Positions 1 to 8,989 of a DNA stretch of 64,000 bases are shown one piece after another; position 1 is the stretch's first letter, and every line of letters starts with the position of its first letter. Origin of the DNA: Gemmatimonadota bacterium (GTDB lineage: Bacteria; Gemmatimonadota; Gemmatimonadetes; Longimicrobiales; Gaopeijiaceae); assembly GCA_027623325.1 (NCBI GenBank), contig JAQBXY010000007.1, positions 62,001 through 126,000 of the forward strand, given 5' to 3'. A program made the position numbers and the translations under genes. The notes beneath the pieces were generated by a model. The model was not told the origin of the DNA, did no database searches, and was given only the letters and a program-made list of their open reading frames with translations.

Positions 1-1560
1 CTGCTCGAACGCATACGCGAACGACAGAAGTCGCGCCTCAGTCCACATGTCTCCGATGAACGCGAGCACGAACGGAGTCCCGTCGTCGAAGTAGCTGAAC
101 GGGACCGTGACCGTGGGAACACCGAGGTCGTTGACGATGTTGCTCGGAATCTCGGCCCAATTGTTGGGCGCGAATTCGGGACGCGTAGGGTCTTCGACCA
201 GATTCCTGTTGGGCGTGCCTGACTGCGGGAAGAAGAGGCCGTCCAAGTTGTTCTGTTCGAGGACGCTGCGGAACAGGTTCCGAATCTTGTATCGCCACGC
301 CTGATACGCGTCACCTTGCTCGGTCGCGCTGGGCCGGGCCGGTACCGGAGGCGGCCCTCCCCCACGGCCCCCGCGACCGCGTGAGTACTCGCGGCCGCTC
401 AAGATCTCCCACTCCTCGATGGTATTGAAGGGCGCACCGGACCCAAGACCCTGGAGGTACACGAACATGTCATGCGTGCCCTGTGAAGGGACATTCGTGC
501 GCTCTCCGTACATCTCCACGAAGCCGGTACCGGCGAAGGGGTCCTCCACCACTTCTGCGCCGAGTCGCGTCAGCTCGTCCACGGCCCGCCGATAGTGCTC
601 TTCGGTGAGAGAATCGAGCGGCAAGAAATCGGTCCGCCAACCGGTGCCGACCAGACCGAAGCGCTTCCCACTCAGCGCCCCGGCGTCCAAACTGGCCGCG
701 TACCCCCCCTCCGGCATATGGCCGACGGCCGCGAAGGTGGCCAGGTCCTCCGTGGTCGGACCCGCGAGGACATCCAGCGTCACCGCCGCGTCGTACACGG
801 TCTTCGCGAGCGGCCCAACAACATCGACGTACGTGCCGCTGAGCGGCACCACACCTTCGATCGGAACCAGACCGTACGTCGGCTTCACGCCCACAAGCGC
901 CTGGGCCGACGCGGGATTCTGAATCGAACCCCCTGTTTCCGACCCGAGGCCGAGTACGGCGAAGCTGCCGCTCACGGCGGTAGCGGTGCCACCACTCGAC
1001 CCACCCGGGACCTTGTCGACGTTGTAGGGGTTGAGCGTCTGACCCGCGACTGTGCTGTTCGTCCGCGTACCGTGGCCGGCAAAATCGGGAAGGTTGGTCT
1101 TGCCCAAGATGATGGCGCCGGCGGCTCGCAGCCGCGTCACTACAGCGGCATCGTCATCGGGAATCATGTCGACGCCACCCGTGCGGGCGCTGAAGCCCTC
1201 CCACCCCGCTGTGGTGACCAAGCCCCCGTAGTCGATGTTGTCCTTGATGACGACCGGAACGCCGTGCAAGGGACCGCGCGGACCCGAACCCGCGTACTCG
1301 ACGTCGAGTGCCGCCGCGATCGCGAGCGCATCAGGGTTCATCGAGATGAACGCGTTGTAGTGGCTTTCGTATCGGGCGATCCGGTCCAGGAAAGCCCGGG
1401 TGAGTTCAACCGCCGTAAAGTCGCCCGCTGCGTAGCCAGCGAGGACGTCACGCGTAGTCATCTCCACGACGGAGATCTCTTGTCCCGCGGCGGAAGCGGG
1501 GCCCGCCAGGGCAGCCGCGGCGAAGGCGGCTATCCACGGCGCGGTCCGACTACTCCCCAC
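1..1560 (-). CDS. Secreted amidase-signature family amidase (C-terminus beyond window)
   Basis: An amidase-signature hydrolase that cleaves C-N amide bonds of an unknown substrate. The frame is open from a GTG at 1560 to the window edge (at least 520 codons), so the C-terminus is missing here. An N-terminal signal peptide of about 25 residues points to export. The Ser-cisSer-Lys triad is visible: Lys106 in VVIKDN, Ser188 in PGGSSGG and nucleophile Ser212 in ETGGSI. The GTG start overlaps the end of the upstream M20 gene by 11 nt, suggesting translational coupling. The pairing of an amidase with an M20 amidohydrolase suggests stepwise breakdown of acylated amino acids or peptides; that is inference. 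Confidence 0.9.
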   Translation of the reverse strand, partial: MGSSRTAPWIAAFAAAALAGPASAAGQEISVVEMTTRDVLAGYAAGDFTAVELTRAFLDRIARYESHYNAFISMNPDALAIAAALDVEYAGSGPRGPLHGVPVVIKDNIDYGGLVTTAGWEGFSARTGGVDMIPDDDAAVVTRLRAAGAIILGKTNLPDFAGHGTRTNSTVAGQTLNPYNVDKVPGGSSGGTATAVSGSFAVLGLGSETGGSIQNPASAQALVGVKPTYGLVPIEGVVPLSGTYVDVVGPLAKTVYDAAVTLDVLAGPTTEDLATFAAVGHMPEGGYAASLDAGALSGKRFGLVGTGWRTDFLPLDSLTEEHYRRAVDELTRLGAEVVEDPFAGTGFVEMYGERTNVPSQGTHDMFVYLQGLGSGAPFNTIEEWEILSGREYSRGRGGRGGGPPPVPARPSATEQGDAYQAWRYKIRNLFRSVLEQNNLDGLFFPQSGTPNRNLVEDPTRPEFAPNNWAEIPSNIVNDLGVPTVTVPFSYFDDGTPFVLAFIGDMWTEARLLSFAYAFEQ

Positions 1561-3238
1561 CGGGCCCCCTCACTTCGGGCTCGCCATCCGCCGCCCCGTC
1601 GCTCGCATCGGCACCATCTTCGGAAACCGGGCGCGTGCGCACCGTCGGGTATTCGATACCGAGCTGCTCGAGATACGAGGAATACCGCGTCGCATCGTAG
1701 TAGAACGGGCGCATGCGCTCACGCCACTGCGCCATGATGCCCTCGTTCAGCCAGATCGCGGGCTGATCGGACGGCGCGATGAACGGGATGTACTCCTGTT
1801 CGGCGGTCTGGATGTCGTTGAAGTAATCCCACGCCGCAGCGACGGTCTCTCCGTCGAGGAAGAGATCGAGAAGCGTGAGTGCCTGCGCCTTCGCCCCCGC
1901 AACGCCACCCTTGTGCGCGATGGGCGTGGCCATGGCGATCCCGTTGGCCCAGTTGTGTCCCGGACCACCTCGCATGTTCGACGGGAAGTTCATGGTAACG
2001 GTCGGCATATTCCACGAAATGTCGCCGATGTCGTCGGAGCCGCCGCCCAGTGACTGCGAGAGATCGACCGGTCCGCGGAGTTCGCCGACCTCGGTCTCGA
2101 GGCCGTTTACCTCGACACCCATCTCTGCCTGGAACGCCTCGGCGAATCGGATGTCATCGGCACTCCATTCCGGCATTCCGACTCGAACCATGTTGGCGTG
2201 TGTCGCCTCGGCGACCGGCTTGCTGAAGTGCCTACCCCAAGCCGAACCGACGGTCATGATGGTGTCGACGGTAGTCCCGGTCATGAGCGCAGCACCCTCT
2301 GCCATGAGCGCCGCGGCGTCGTACTGCTCCTTCGTCAACGCGTAGTCGCGTTCGCGGAAGTAGAACCAGATGGTCGCGGTCTGCGGCACGACGTTCGGCT
2401 GGTCACCCCCCTCGACGATGATGTAGTGCGATCGCGCCGCAGGGCGCAGGTGCTCACGCTTGAACTCCCACGCCTGAGCCATGAGCATGATCGCGTCGAG
2501 CGCCGAGCGGCCGCGCCAGGGAGAACCGGCTGAATGCGCGGTCTCACCGGTGAACCGGTATTGGACCGACCAGAGTGCGTTTCCGCCGGCCTGCCCCCAG
2601 CTCACACCGAAGCCCGACCCCACGTGGGTGAAGAGGTTCACGTCGACGCCTTCGAAGATTCCCTCACGCACGAAGAACGCCTTCGATGCGACCTGTTCCT
2701 CCGCGACCCCGGGCCAAAGGAGCAGCGACCCGTTGATGTTCTCGCGCTGCATGATCTCCTTCACAGCAAGCGCCGCCACGATGTTCACGGCCTGACCCGA
2801 GTTGTGCCCCTCTCCGTGTCCCGGGGCCATGCCCAGGATCGGATCGCGATAGGCAACGCCGGGCTTCTGGTTCGACTGTGGAATGCCGTCGACGTCGGAT
2901 CCGAGGGCGATCACCGGACTGCCCGTTCCGTTCGACCAGCGTGCCGTCCACGCGGACGGCATGCCGGCGACTCCGAGTTGGATGTCGAAGCCTTCGGCCT
3001 CGAGGAGGCCGGTCAGGTATCGCTGCGTCTCGAACTCCTGCATACCCAGCTCGCCGAACGAGAACAGGTGATCGATGATCTCCTGAACGAGCTTGGAGCG
3101 CTCCTGCACGAGTTCGAGCGCCTCGGTCTTGAGTGATTCCAGTCGGGGGTCGGCCTGGGCCGATGCCGTCCGAGGGAGAAGGCCAAGTACAACCACGGCG
3201 ATGGTGGCAACCGCGAAGGACGAAAAAGCGCGACGCAT
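1550..3238 (-). CDS. Secreted M20 family amidohydrolase (AbgB-like), paralogue A
   Basis: A 562-residue M20/M20D-type metallo-amidohydrolase related to p-aminobenzoyl-glutamate hydrolase subunit B and other N-acyl amino acid hydrolases. A signal peptide of about 28 residues ends near ASAQA. Likely metal-site motifs are SDVDGIP (about 114-120) and GHGEGHN (140-146), with a conserved GGGSDDIGD block and a late PGHNWANG block. GGAG precedes the ATG. The gene is upstream of and overlaps the amidase. A close paralogue lies at 8990-10639 with long near-identical blocks, which implies duplication. Substrate is unknown. Confidence 0.9.
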   Translation of the reverse strand: MRRAFSSFAVATIAVVVLGLLPRTASAQADPRLESLKTEALELVQERSKLVQEIIDHLFSFGELGMQEFETQRYLTGLLEAEGFDIQLGVAGMPSAWTARWSNGTGSPVIALGSDVDGIPQSNQKPGVAYRDPILGMAPGHGEGHNSGQAVNIVAALAVKEIMQRENINGSLLLWPGVAEEQVASKAFFVREGIFEGVDVNLFTHVGSGFGVSWGQAGGNALWSVQYRFTGETAHSAGSPWRGRSALDAIMLMAQAWEFKREHLRPAARSHYIIVEGGDQPNVVPQTATIWFYFRERDYALTKEQYDAAALMAEGAALMTGTTVDTIMTVGSAWGRHFSKPVAEATHANMVRVGMPEWSADDIRFAEAFQAEMGVEVNGLETEVGELRGPVDLSQSLGGGSDDIGDISWNMPTVTMNFPSNMRGGPGHNWANGIAMATPIAHKGGVAGAKAQALTLLDLFLDGETVAAAWDYFNDIQTAEQEYIPFIAPSDQPAIWLNEGIMAQWRERMRPFYYDATRYSSYLEQLGIEYPTVRTRPVSEDGADASDGAADGEPEVRGPGGE

Positions 3239-3341
3239 GTTCGATCTCCGATCTCAGCGTGGGGATGGTGGCAGGCGGGACAATAAGTCGTGGAGCTTTC
3301 TCCGTCGACCATGGCCGGGATTCTCGGGTCGCGGATCCGCA

Positions 3342-3370
3342 TTGCCGGTCCCTCGCGGACAAGCTACTCT
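3342..3370 (+). promoter_or_regulatory. Possible sigma-70-type promoter for the HD-domain gene
   Basis: TTGCCG at 3342-3347 and TACTCT at 3365-3370 are separated by 17 nt, the ideal spacing for a housekeeping promoter, about 50 nt upstream of the start codon. The rest of the 182-base divergent region 3239-3420 shows no gene. This rests on a consensus match only. Confidence 0.35.
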
Positions 3371-3420
3371 GGCCGTGCGGGGTGTCGTGGCGGGCTGCCT
3401 ATTCGCCGACCGGAGGAACC

Positions 3421-4221
3421 ATGGACGTACAGGTCGATCGCAGAACGTTTCTCGCGGCCGTGGGTGTTGGGGCCATCGAAGCGATGTCCCCAGAGGACAG
3501 GGCCGAGGAGCTCGAGCACTACATGATGCACGAGCTCGACGAGAGTGTCACGCCGAAACTCGACGGCGAAGAATCGGCTCTGATCGACTTGGAGCAACAA
3601 GCTGCCCGACCCCCGCGAGGCACCGGCAACCTCTTCATGCCTCGCGAAGACGCCTTCGAACCGATGCCCCGCAACCCGACGTTGGAAGACTTCTTCCGGC
3701 TTCGTTTCGCTCCCGCGACCCACGTTCTCCAGAGCGCTCAGCATGCGCTCGAGACGGGGCAACCCGAATCGACCATCATCGCGTGTTTGCTGCACGATGT
3801 CGTACTCAATCTCATCAAGGTCGATCACGGCTGGTGGGGCGCCCAGCTCGTCGAGCCCTACGTCGACGAGAAGGTCACCTGGGGCATTCGGTACCACGCC
3901 GCGTTGCGCTTCTACCCCGACGACTCCGTCGGCTACGAATACCCGGAATTGTACAATCGGATTTTCGGAGAGGACTACGTGCCTGAACCGTATATCCGCG
4001 AGCAGTATGACTTCGCTCGCCAACACCCGTGGTACATGGAGGCGCGCATGATCACGGTCAATGACACCTACGGCTTCCAGGAGGGCGTACGGCCCGAACT
4101 CGATCAGTTCATCGACATCATTGGTCGGAATTTCAAGCAGCCGAAGGAAGGCTTGGGCTACGACAATAGTCCCGTCGCCCACATGTGGCGGACGATCGCG
4201 AGCCCCAACAAGCCGCTGTAA
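3421..4221 (+). CDS. HD-domain protein, probable diiron oxygenase-like or phosphohydrolase-like
   Basis: A 266-residue protein. The ATG at 3421 is chosen because GGAGG lies 5 nt upstream; the frame also runs further upstream without a good site. An N-terminal RRTFLAAVG segment resembles a twin-arginine start, although the hydrophobic stretch is short. The HD core is clear: His101, LLHD (His125-Asp126), DHGWWGA (His136), RYHAALRFY (His159) and Asp215 in VNDTYGF. The intervals 24, 11, 23 and 56 resemble those of the PhnZ-type mixed-valent diiron oxygenases (HD-type), apart from a shorter second interval. It could instead be a phosphohydrolase. It lies divergent from the M20 gene and converges directly on the next amidase. 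Function is inferred. Confidence 0.75.
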   Translation: MDVQVDRRTFLAAVGVGAIEAMSPEDRAEELEHYMMHELDESVTPKLDGEESALIDLEQQAARPPRGTGNLFMPREDAFEPMPRNPTLEDFFRLRFAPATHVLQSAQHALETGQPESTIIACLLHDVVLNLIKVDHGWWGAQLVEPYVDEKVTWGIRYHAALRFYPDDSVGYEYPELYNRIFGEDYVPEPYIREQYDFARQHPWYMEARMITVNDTYGFQEGVRPELDQFIDIIGRNFKQPKEGLGYDNSPVAHMWRTIASPNKPL

Positions 4222-5877
4222 CTACCCGTCGAGTCGGGGCCTCCGCAGGTGCCAATCCGTGTTCCTCTGGAAGGCGTGGGCCACGCTGAGAATCTTGTCG
4301 TCGGCGAATAGGTCGCCGATGAGCGTGGAGGTCAGCGGCATTTCCGTCGGGCTGTCTGCCTCCGGGTCGCGCACGCCGAAGCCGTACTGAACGATCGCGG
4401 CCGGGTGTCCGGTCTGGTTCGTGAGGCCCACCTGACCGGAGCCCGACACGAACATGTCGAAGCCCTCCATCGCCTCTTGCATCTCCCGCATGAGGATGAG
4501 CCGCCGCCGCTGACTCTGTACGAAGTCGAGGGCGGTCACCGCGCGGCCACCCCGGAAACGACCTCGGTCGCGGCGTTCCTGTGGGGTCGCGCCCTCGGGA
4601 ATCGGTTCAGGCTCGACCCCGTCTGGGGCCACATGGAAGTCGAACGCGGCCGAAGATTCCACGTTGAGCGCGTTGGAGCTACCGCTCGGGATCGGATTCA
4701 TCTCCCGGAGATTGGCCCCCATGCTCCTGAGCTGCTCCAAGAAGGGCTCTTGGGCGGTCTCGTCGTAGCCGATTCTGAACGAGCCCAGATCGGCGTTGCG
4801 GTCGAAGCGAAACGGCGTGGTCAAGGAAGCGGGGTCCCTCTCACTCGCCCCATGGATCGCGTTGAACACGAGCGCGCAATCCTCGATCGTCCGGCACATC
4901 GGTCCGGCCTTGTCCATGCTCCAGGACAGAACCATACCCCCGTAGCGACTCACGCGGCCGAAGGTTGGCCGCAGAGCGGAGAGACCATTGCGTCGGGCCG
5001 GTGACACGATCGACCCCTGGGTCTCGGTGCCGATCGCGAAGGCGACGGCCGCAGCGGCGGTTGCGGAGCCGGGCCCAGCCGATGACCCGCTCGCGCCTTC
5101 TTCGGCGTTCCAAGGATTCCTGGTGCGGCCCCGATACCACTGGTCACCGCGTGCGAACTCTCCCGTGGCGAGCTTCGCGATCAGGACGGCGCCCGACTCG
5201 CGGAGCCTCACGACCACGTCAGCATCTTCTTCGATCACGCGGTTCTCAAAGTCGGACGATCCCCACGTGGTGCGCGCTCCGGTCACGGAGAACAGGTCCT
5301 TCACACCGTAGGGAATTCCGTGGAGAGGTCCGTGGTACTCGCCGTTGCGGAGATCCGCATCCGCCTGCTGAGCTTCTTCGCGGGCCCGCCCCTCGAGAAT
5401 CGTGACCGCGCACAACAGAACCGGGTCATAGCGCTTCAACCGTTCGAGGTAGATTTCCGTGAGTTCGACGGACGACATGTGCCGCCCGCGGATGAGCGCG
5501 GCGAGTCGATCAACCGGCAGGAAGGCAACGTCCGCGGGGTCCCCAGGAACCGCACCCATCCAGGGGTCGACGAGGATCTGCTGCCGCCGGAACAAGTCAA
5601 CTCCGTATTGGGCGGACAGCTTCTCCATGAGCGCGCCGGTTCCGCCTGGATACGCCTGGAAGACGAGCGCGGGATGTTCACCGTTCCCCAGCGGCACAAG
5701 CGGAACCTCCTGACGCTCCTGGAGCGCGGCACGCAGCGGAGGAGACTGGCCCGCCAGCACCGCCGCGGGAGTAAGCGCGCCCGTGGCCGCAGCGACGGCC
5801 GCGGCCTTCAGAAAGTCCCTGCGTTCGATGCTACCCGCCGCCCCCGGAACGCTCGTATCCTCCCGCTTCGAACCCAT
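4222..5877 (-). CDS. Tat-exported amidase-signature family amidase
   Basis: A 551-residue amidase-signature enzyme with a twin-arginine signal (ERRDFLKAAA at 18-27), so probably exported folded. Catalytic residues are Lys193 (GVKDLF), Ser265 (SGSSAG) and nucleophile Ser289 (ETQGSI). The ATG at 5877 is preferred over one 33 nt upstream because GAGGAG sits just before it. The GGSSGG motif has become SGSSAG and the ETGGS motif ETQGS, so this is a different subgroup from the amidase at the left edge. Its stop abuts that of the convergent HD gene with no spacer. Substrate is unknown. Confidence 0.9.
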   Translation of the reverse strand: MGSKREDTSVPGAAGSIERRDFLKAAAVAAATGALTPAAVLAGQSPPLRAALQERQEVPLVPLGNGEHPALVFQAYPGGTGALMEKLSAQYGVDLFRRQQILVDPWMGAVPGDPADVAFLPVDRLAALIRGRHMSSVELTEIYLERLKRYDPVLLCAVTILEGRAREEAQQADADLRNGEYHGPLHGIPYGVKDLFSVTGARTTWGSSDFENRVIEEDADVVVRLRESGAVLIAKLATGEFARGDQWYRGRTRNPWNAEEGASGSSAGPGSATAAAAVAFAIGTETQGSIVSPARRNGLSALRPTFGRVSRYGGMVLSWSMDKAGPMCRTIEDCALVFNAIHGASERDPASLTTPFRFDRNADLGSFRIGYDETAQEPFLEQLRSMGANLREMNPIPSGSSNALNVESSAAFDFHVAPDGVEPEPIPEGATPQERRDRGRFRGGRAVTALDFVQSQRRRLILMREMQEAMEGFDMFVSGSGQVGLTNQTGHPAAIVQYGFGVRDPEADSPTEMPLTSTLIGDLFADDKILSVAHAFQRNTDWHLRRPRLDG

Positions 5878-5975
5878 CTGCACTCCTCGCTTGGTAGTCA
5901 GGTGGCTCACAGTGCGCGGGGGATCCTACCGAGGCAAGACGGGCGGCCTGCGGGGCCAGACGGGCGGCTCTCGGG

Positions 5976-7088
5976 TCAGGTGAAGAGGACAGCCTCCACC
6001 GCCAGGCCCGGTCCGAAGGCAAGGGCCACGCATGGTCGTTCGGCGCCGCTCGTTCGCATTCGATCGAGAATGAAGAGCACGGTGGCCGAAGACATGTTGC
6101 CATGGGCCGCCAGAACGGCCTTCGAGTCGGCGGTGTGGTCGCGGGAGAGTTCGAGCGAATGTTCGGCGGCCGCGAGAATCCGAGGCCCGCCCGGATGCAC
6201 GGCCCATGATTGGACGTCCGCGAGCCCGAGTCCGACGCCGGCAAGCCACTCGACCAACCATCCCCTGAGGTGGGCCTGGATCAGCTCAGGCACTCTCGCC
6301 GACAGGGTCATTCGGAAGCCGTGGTCCCCGATACGCCAACTCATATCCTCCTCCGACCCCGGCATGAGCAATGTACCCGTGGCCGCGACGCGCCACGCAT
6401 CGGTCTGCGTCGGGCTCCCTCGACCTGATGACCCGCTCGCACGGCTGACCACAGCGGCGGCGCCATCGGAGAACAGCGCATTCGCCACGAGCATATCGGG
6501 ATCCCATCCGTAGGCGAAGTGAAGGGTGCACAGTTCCACGGCGACGACCAGCGGCACCGCATCGGGTGTGCCCTGAGCAAACGAGCGGGCTACCCGCAGG
6601 CCGTTGAGAGCGCCGTGGCAACCCATGAAGCCGACGTGGGTTCGCTCGGCTGTGCGTGGCAGCCCAAGGGCGTCGATCACGGCATGATCAACACCGGGCG
6701 AGACAAAGCCGGTGCACGATACCGTCACGAGATGTGTGACCTCGGCCGGATCGACGGCTCCTGCGGACAGGGCTCGGCGCGCGGCTTCGGTGGCCAACAC
6801 AGGCGCGAGGCGCTCGTACACCGCCATACGTTCGGCCGTGGTCGGGCCCGCGTCATCGTCGCTCGTTGCCGGCTGATAGAAACTCTGGCGAGTCGCCAGT
6901 TCGCCATCGGACGCGCCGAGCAGCACACTGTGTCTCGTCAAAATGCCGGAACGACGGTACAGAGCGCGTAAGGTCCGGCTCCGAACCGGATCGATCCCAC
7001 AAAAAGTCGTGTGGAGCTCCGCCGCTTCCGCTTGAGTGAGGCGGTGTTCGGGGAGGGCGGTACCCATCCCGACGATGTCGAGACTCAT
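5976..7088 (-). CDS. Type III polyketide synthase (chalcone synthase-like)
   Basis: A 370-residue type III polyketide synthase, a homodimeric ketosynthase that extends acyl-CoA starters with malonyl-CoA. All three catalytic residues are present: Cys125 in VSCTGF, His298 in AVHPGG and Asn331 in HGNMSS. The start is set by an ATGA overlap with the upstream oxidoreductase stop; a GTG 6 nt further upstream is possible. It is the last gene of a methyltransferase, FAD oxidoreductase, synthase operon. That set resembles the Streptomyces srs phenolic-lipid genes (synthase, methyltransferase, flavin hydroxylase), so an alkylresorcinol, alkylpyrone or alkylquinone product is plausible but inferred. Confidence 0.93.
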   Translation of the reverse strand: MSLDIVGMGTALPEHRLTQAEAAELHTTFCGIDPVRSRTLRALYRRSGILTRHSVLLGASDGELATRQSFYQPATSDDDAGPTTAERMAVYERLAPVLATEAARRALSAGAVDPAEVTHLVTVSCTGFVSPGVDHAVIDALGLPRTAERTHVGFMGCHGALNGLRVARSFAQGTPDAVPLVVAVELCTLHFAYGWDPDMLVANALFSDGAAAVVSRASGSSGRGSPTQTDAWRVAATGTLLMPGSEEDMSWRIGDHGFRMTLSARVPELIQAHLRGWLVEWLAGVGLGLADVQSWAVHPGGPRILAAAEHSLELSRDHTADSKAVLAAHGNMSSATVLFILDRMRTSGAERPCVALAFGPGLAVEAVLFT

Positions 7089-8260
7089 GCCCACCTCACC
7101 GTCGACGGTCGTGGCCCGCGTGCCGCGGCGCTTACGATCGGGTCAGCCAGAACGGGCGCTCGGCCCAAGATACCCACCGCGGCGCGGACGAGTCGTGGCC
7201 GCCGGAGGCCCCAGGCCAAGCTCCGGCCGAGCCACTGCGACCTCCCGACGACCCGCCGGTGCTCCCTCGTCCATCCGTCGGCGAGTTCGTCGGACCACCC
7301 CCGAATTGCCTGAGTCGCGAAGGAAACAACCGCGACCCCCGTCCCGATGGCCCACCCCATGCCCTCACCCGTGAAAGGCTCCGTGTATCCCGCGCCGTCA
7401 CCGACTCGAAACAGGCGACGGTCAGCGAGCGCGGTGGGTCGCTGCGTCAACGGGCCAGTCCCCCTCCACCCATCGATCACCTCACCCGAGAGACTCGGTA
7501 GGCCGGCCTCGGCCAGAATGTTCATCGCGGCCTCGGCCGGCGTCGAAGATGACAGCACCTCGGGCTTCACCGCCGCGGCCACGTTGATCGCGCCGTCCTC
7601 CACTCGCACGAGGCCCACGTAGCCGGATCGCCCAACCGCCATCTGTAGCTCTCCGAAGCGAAGGTCACTGTCGGGGCATCGGAGCGTGGCGCCGATGCCG
7701 ATCCTCGAGCCGGGTGCGGTCAGGGTGCGTCGGTCTCCTCGGCCGTTGGTCTCGGCGGCTGTCGGCCCGCGAGGCCTGAGGCCTGCGCCCAACCCAGTCG
7801 CGTCGATCACGACCCGTGCACGCGTCTGCGACGAAATGCCGGAGTCCCGCAGCGCCAAGCCAAGAAACTCCTCCTCGTCACTCTCGTCGTGATCCAAGTC
7901 GACCCGTACCCCGTCTCGAAAGTCGACGCCCGCCGCCACGGCCGCATCGACCAGCGCCTGGTCGAAGCGACTCCGGGAGAGCGCCACCGTGCCCCTCAGC
8001 GCCACTCCGGCGGTCCGTCCCGAAGAAGCGAGGAGCACTCGGTCGAGCGGGACGGCGCCTTGGCGCTCCACCATGTCGCCCAAGCCGATCCCCTCGAGTC
8101 GGCGGAGTGCCGCAGGACCAACGCAGGCGCCACAGACCTTCCACCGCGGGAACGACGCTCGATCGACGAGCATAACCGAGGCCCCGCCGAGCGCGAGCTG
8201 GCGAGCGGCCACGCTCCCCGCGGGCCCCGCCCCGACGACGACCGCGTCCCAGATGTTCAC
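7085..8260 (-). CDS. FAD-dependent oxidoreductase (geranylgeranyl reductase / aromatic hydroxylase-like)
   Basis: A 391-residue flavoprotein. The N-terminal dinucleotide fold is VVVGAGPAGS (about 7-16), followed by the PRWKVCGA segment typical of geranylgeranyl-reductase and halogenase-like flavoproteins, a DATG motif, and the late GDGAGYTEPFTGEG segment that binds FAD. The GTG at 8260 overlaps the methyltransferase stop as GTGA. Its own stop overlaps the next ATG, so the three genes are tightly coupled. The likely role is hydroxylation or reduction of the polyketide made by the downstream synthase; a prenyl-chain reductase is the alternative. Confidence 0.88.
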   Translation of the reverse strand: MNIWDAVVVGAGPAGSVAARQLALGGASVMLVDRASFPRWKVCGACVGPAALRRLEGIGLGDMVERQGAVPLDRVLLASSGRTAGVALRGTVALSRSRFDQALVDAAVAAGVDFRDGVRVDLDHDESDEEEFLGLALRDSGISSQTRARVVIDATGLGAGLRPRGPTAAETNGRGDRRTLTAPGSRIGIGATLRCPDSDLRFGELQMAVGRSGYVGLVRVEDGAINVAAAVKPEVLSSSTPAEAAMNILAEAGLPSLSGEVIDGWRGTGPLTQRPTALADRRLFRVGDGAGYTEPFTGEGMGWAIGTGVAVVSFATQAIRGWSDELADGWTREHRRVVGRSQWLGRSLAWGLRRPRLVRAAVGILGRAPVLADPIVSAAARGPRPSTVRWA

Positions 8261-8979
8261 GCTCTCTCCCATCGGATCGTGAATCGTTGGGGCCATCCAT
8301 ACGCAATCTCGGCACGGATCAACGCCGCCTCGCGACAGAGGTCGGCTACCTCCTCCGTCGTGAAGGCGGCTCGAACGGACACGAGTCCGTCGGCACGCGC
8401 CACGTCGGAGGTCGTAAGCGTATGGAGTCCGACCCACGCGAGAACATACCCGAGGCGCGTTCTCCGTAGATCCTGAACCAGCAGGGCTCGCTCGGTCCGC
8501 TCGCTCATCCGCCGGAGAAGGGCCACGGCATCCTCGCGAGACAGGTGGTGGAGGAACAGCGACGTCGTCATGAGGTCGAAGCCCGACGGAAGATCCTCTC
8601 GCAGAACATCGAGTTCGAAGACATCCACAGCAGCCTCACCCGAGGCCAGGCGACGGGCCTCTGCGAGCGCCACAGGACTGATATCGCAGCCGCTCAGTTC
8701 GACCGGGACTCCGGAGCGACGTGCCTGGCGCGCTATGTGAACCAGCACGTCCGCCCCCCCGCAAGCGATATCGAGGACCCGGACCGGACGCTGCATCTCC
8801 TCGTGGAGCCGGCGAACCTCGCCCCAGACGCGTTCAGCAGCGAACGAAATCCGGTTTACACGGCCAAGGGCACGAAGCGCCCTGCGATGACGGACCGGGT
8901 CGAGACCCGGATCGTCCATGAGTTCGGCCTGGTGGCGCCGAAAAGACAGATCCGGCACCACCAGATCGAGTATGCTCAC
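8257..8979 (-). CDS. SAM-dependent class I methyltransferase
   Basis: A 240-residue Rossmann-fold methyltransferase. Motif I is LDIACGGAD (about 70-78), followed by the acidic residue in SGCDISP and a post-motif segment SLFLHHLSRED that resembles UbiE-like small-molecule methyltransferases. The start is a GTG at 8979, 10 nt after the stop of the M20 paralogue, so the peptidase may be the first gene of this transcript. The stop overlaps the flavoprotein start. It probably methylates the product of the type III polyketide synthase encoded two genes downstream. Confidence 0.88.
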   Translation of the reverse strand: MSILDLVVPDLSFRRHQAELMDDPGLDPVRHRRALRALGRVNRISFAAERVWGEVRRLHEEMQRPVRVLDIACGGADVLVHIARQARRSGVPVELSGCDISPVALAEARRLASGEAAVDVFELDVLREDLPSGFDLMTTSLFLHHLSREDAVALLRRMSERTERALLVQDLRRTRLGYVLAWVGLHTLTTSDVARADGLVSVRAAFTTEEVADLCREAALIRAEIAYGWPQRFTIRWERA

Positions 8980-8989
8980 GCTGCGCTAC

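Noticed and set aside
595-1737. A 380-codon open frame antisense to the amidase
   Set aside because: It is rich in Arg/His/Pro, has no family features and covers a gene with intact active-site motifs. It is typical GC-rich antisense noise.
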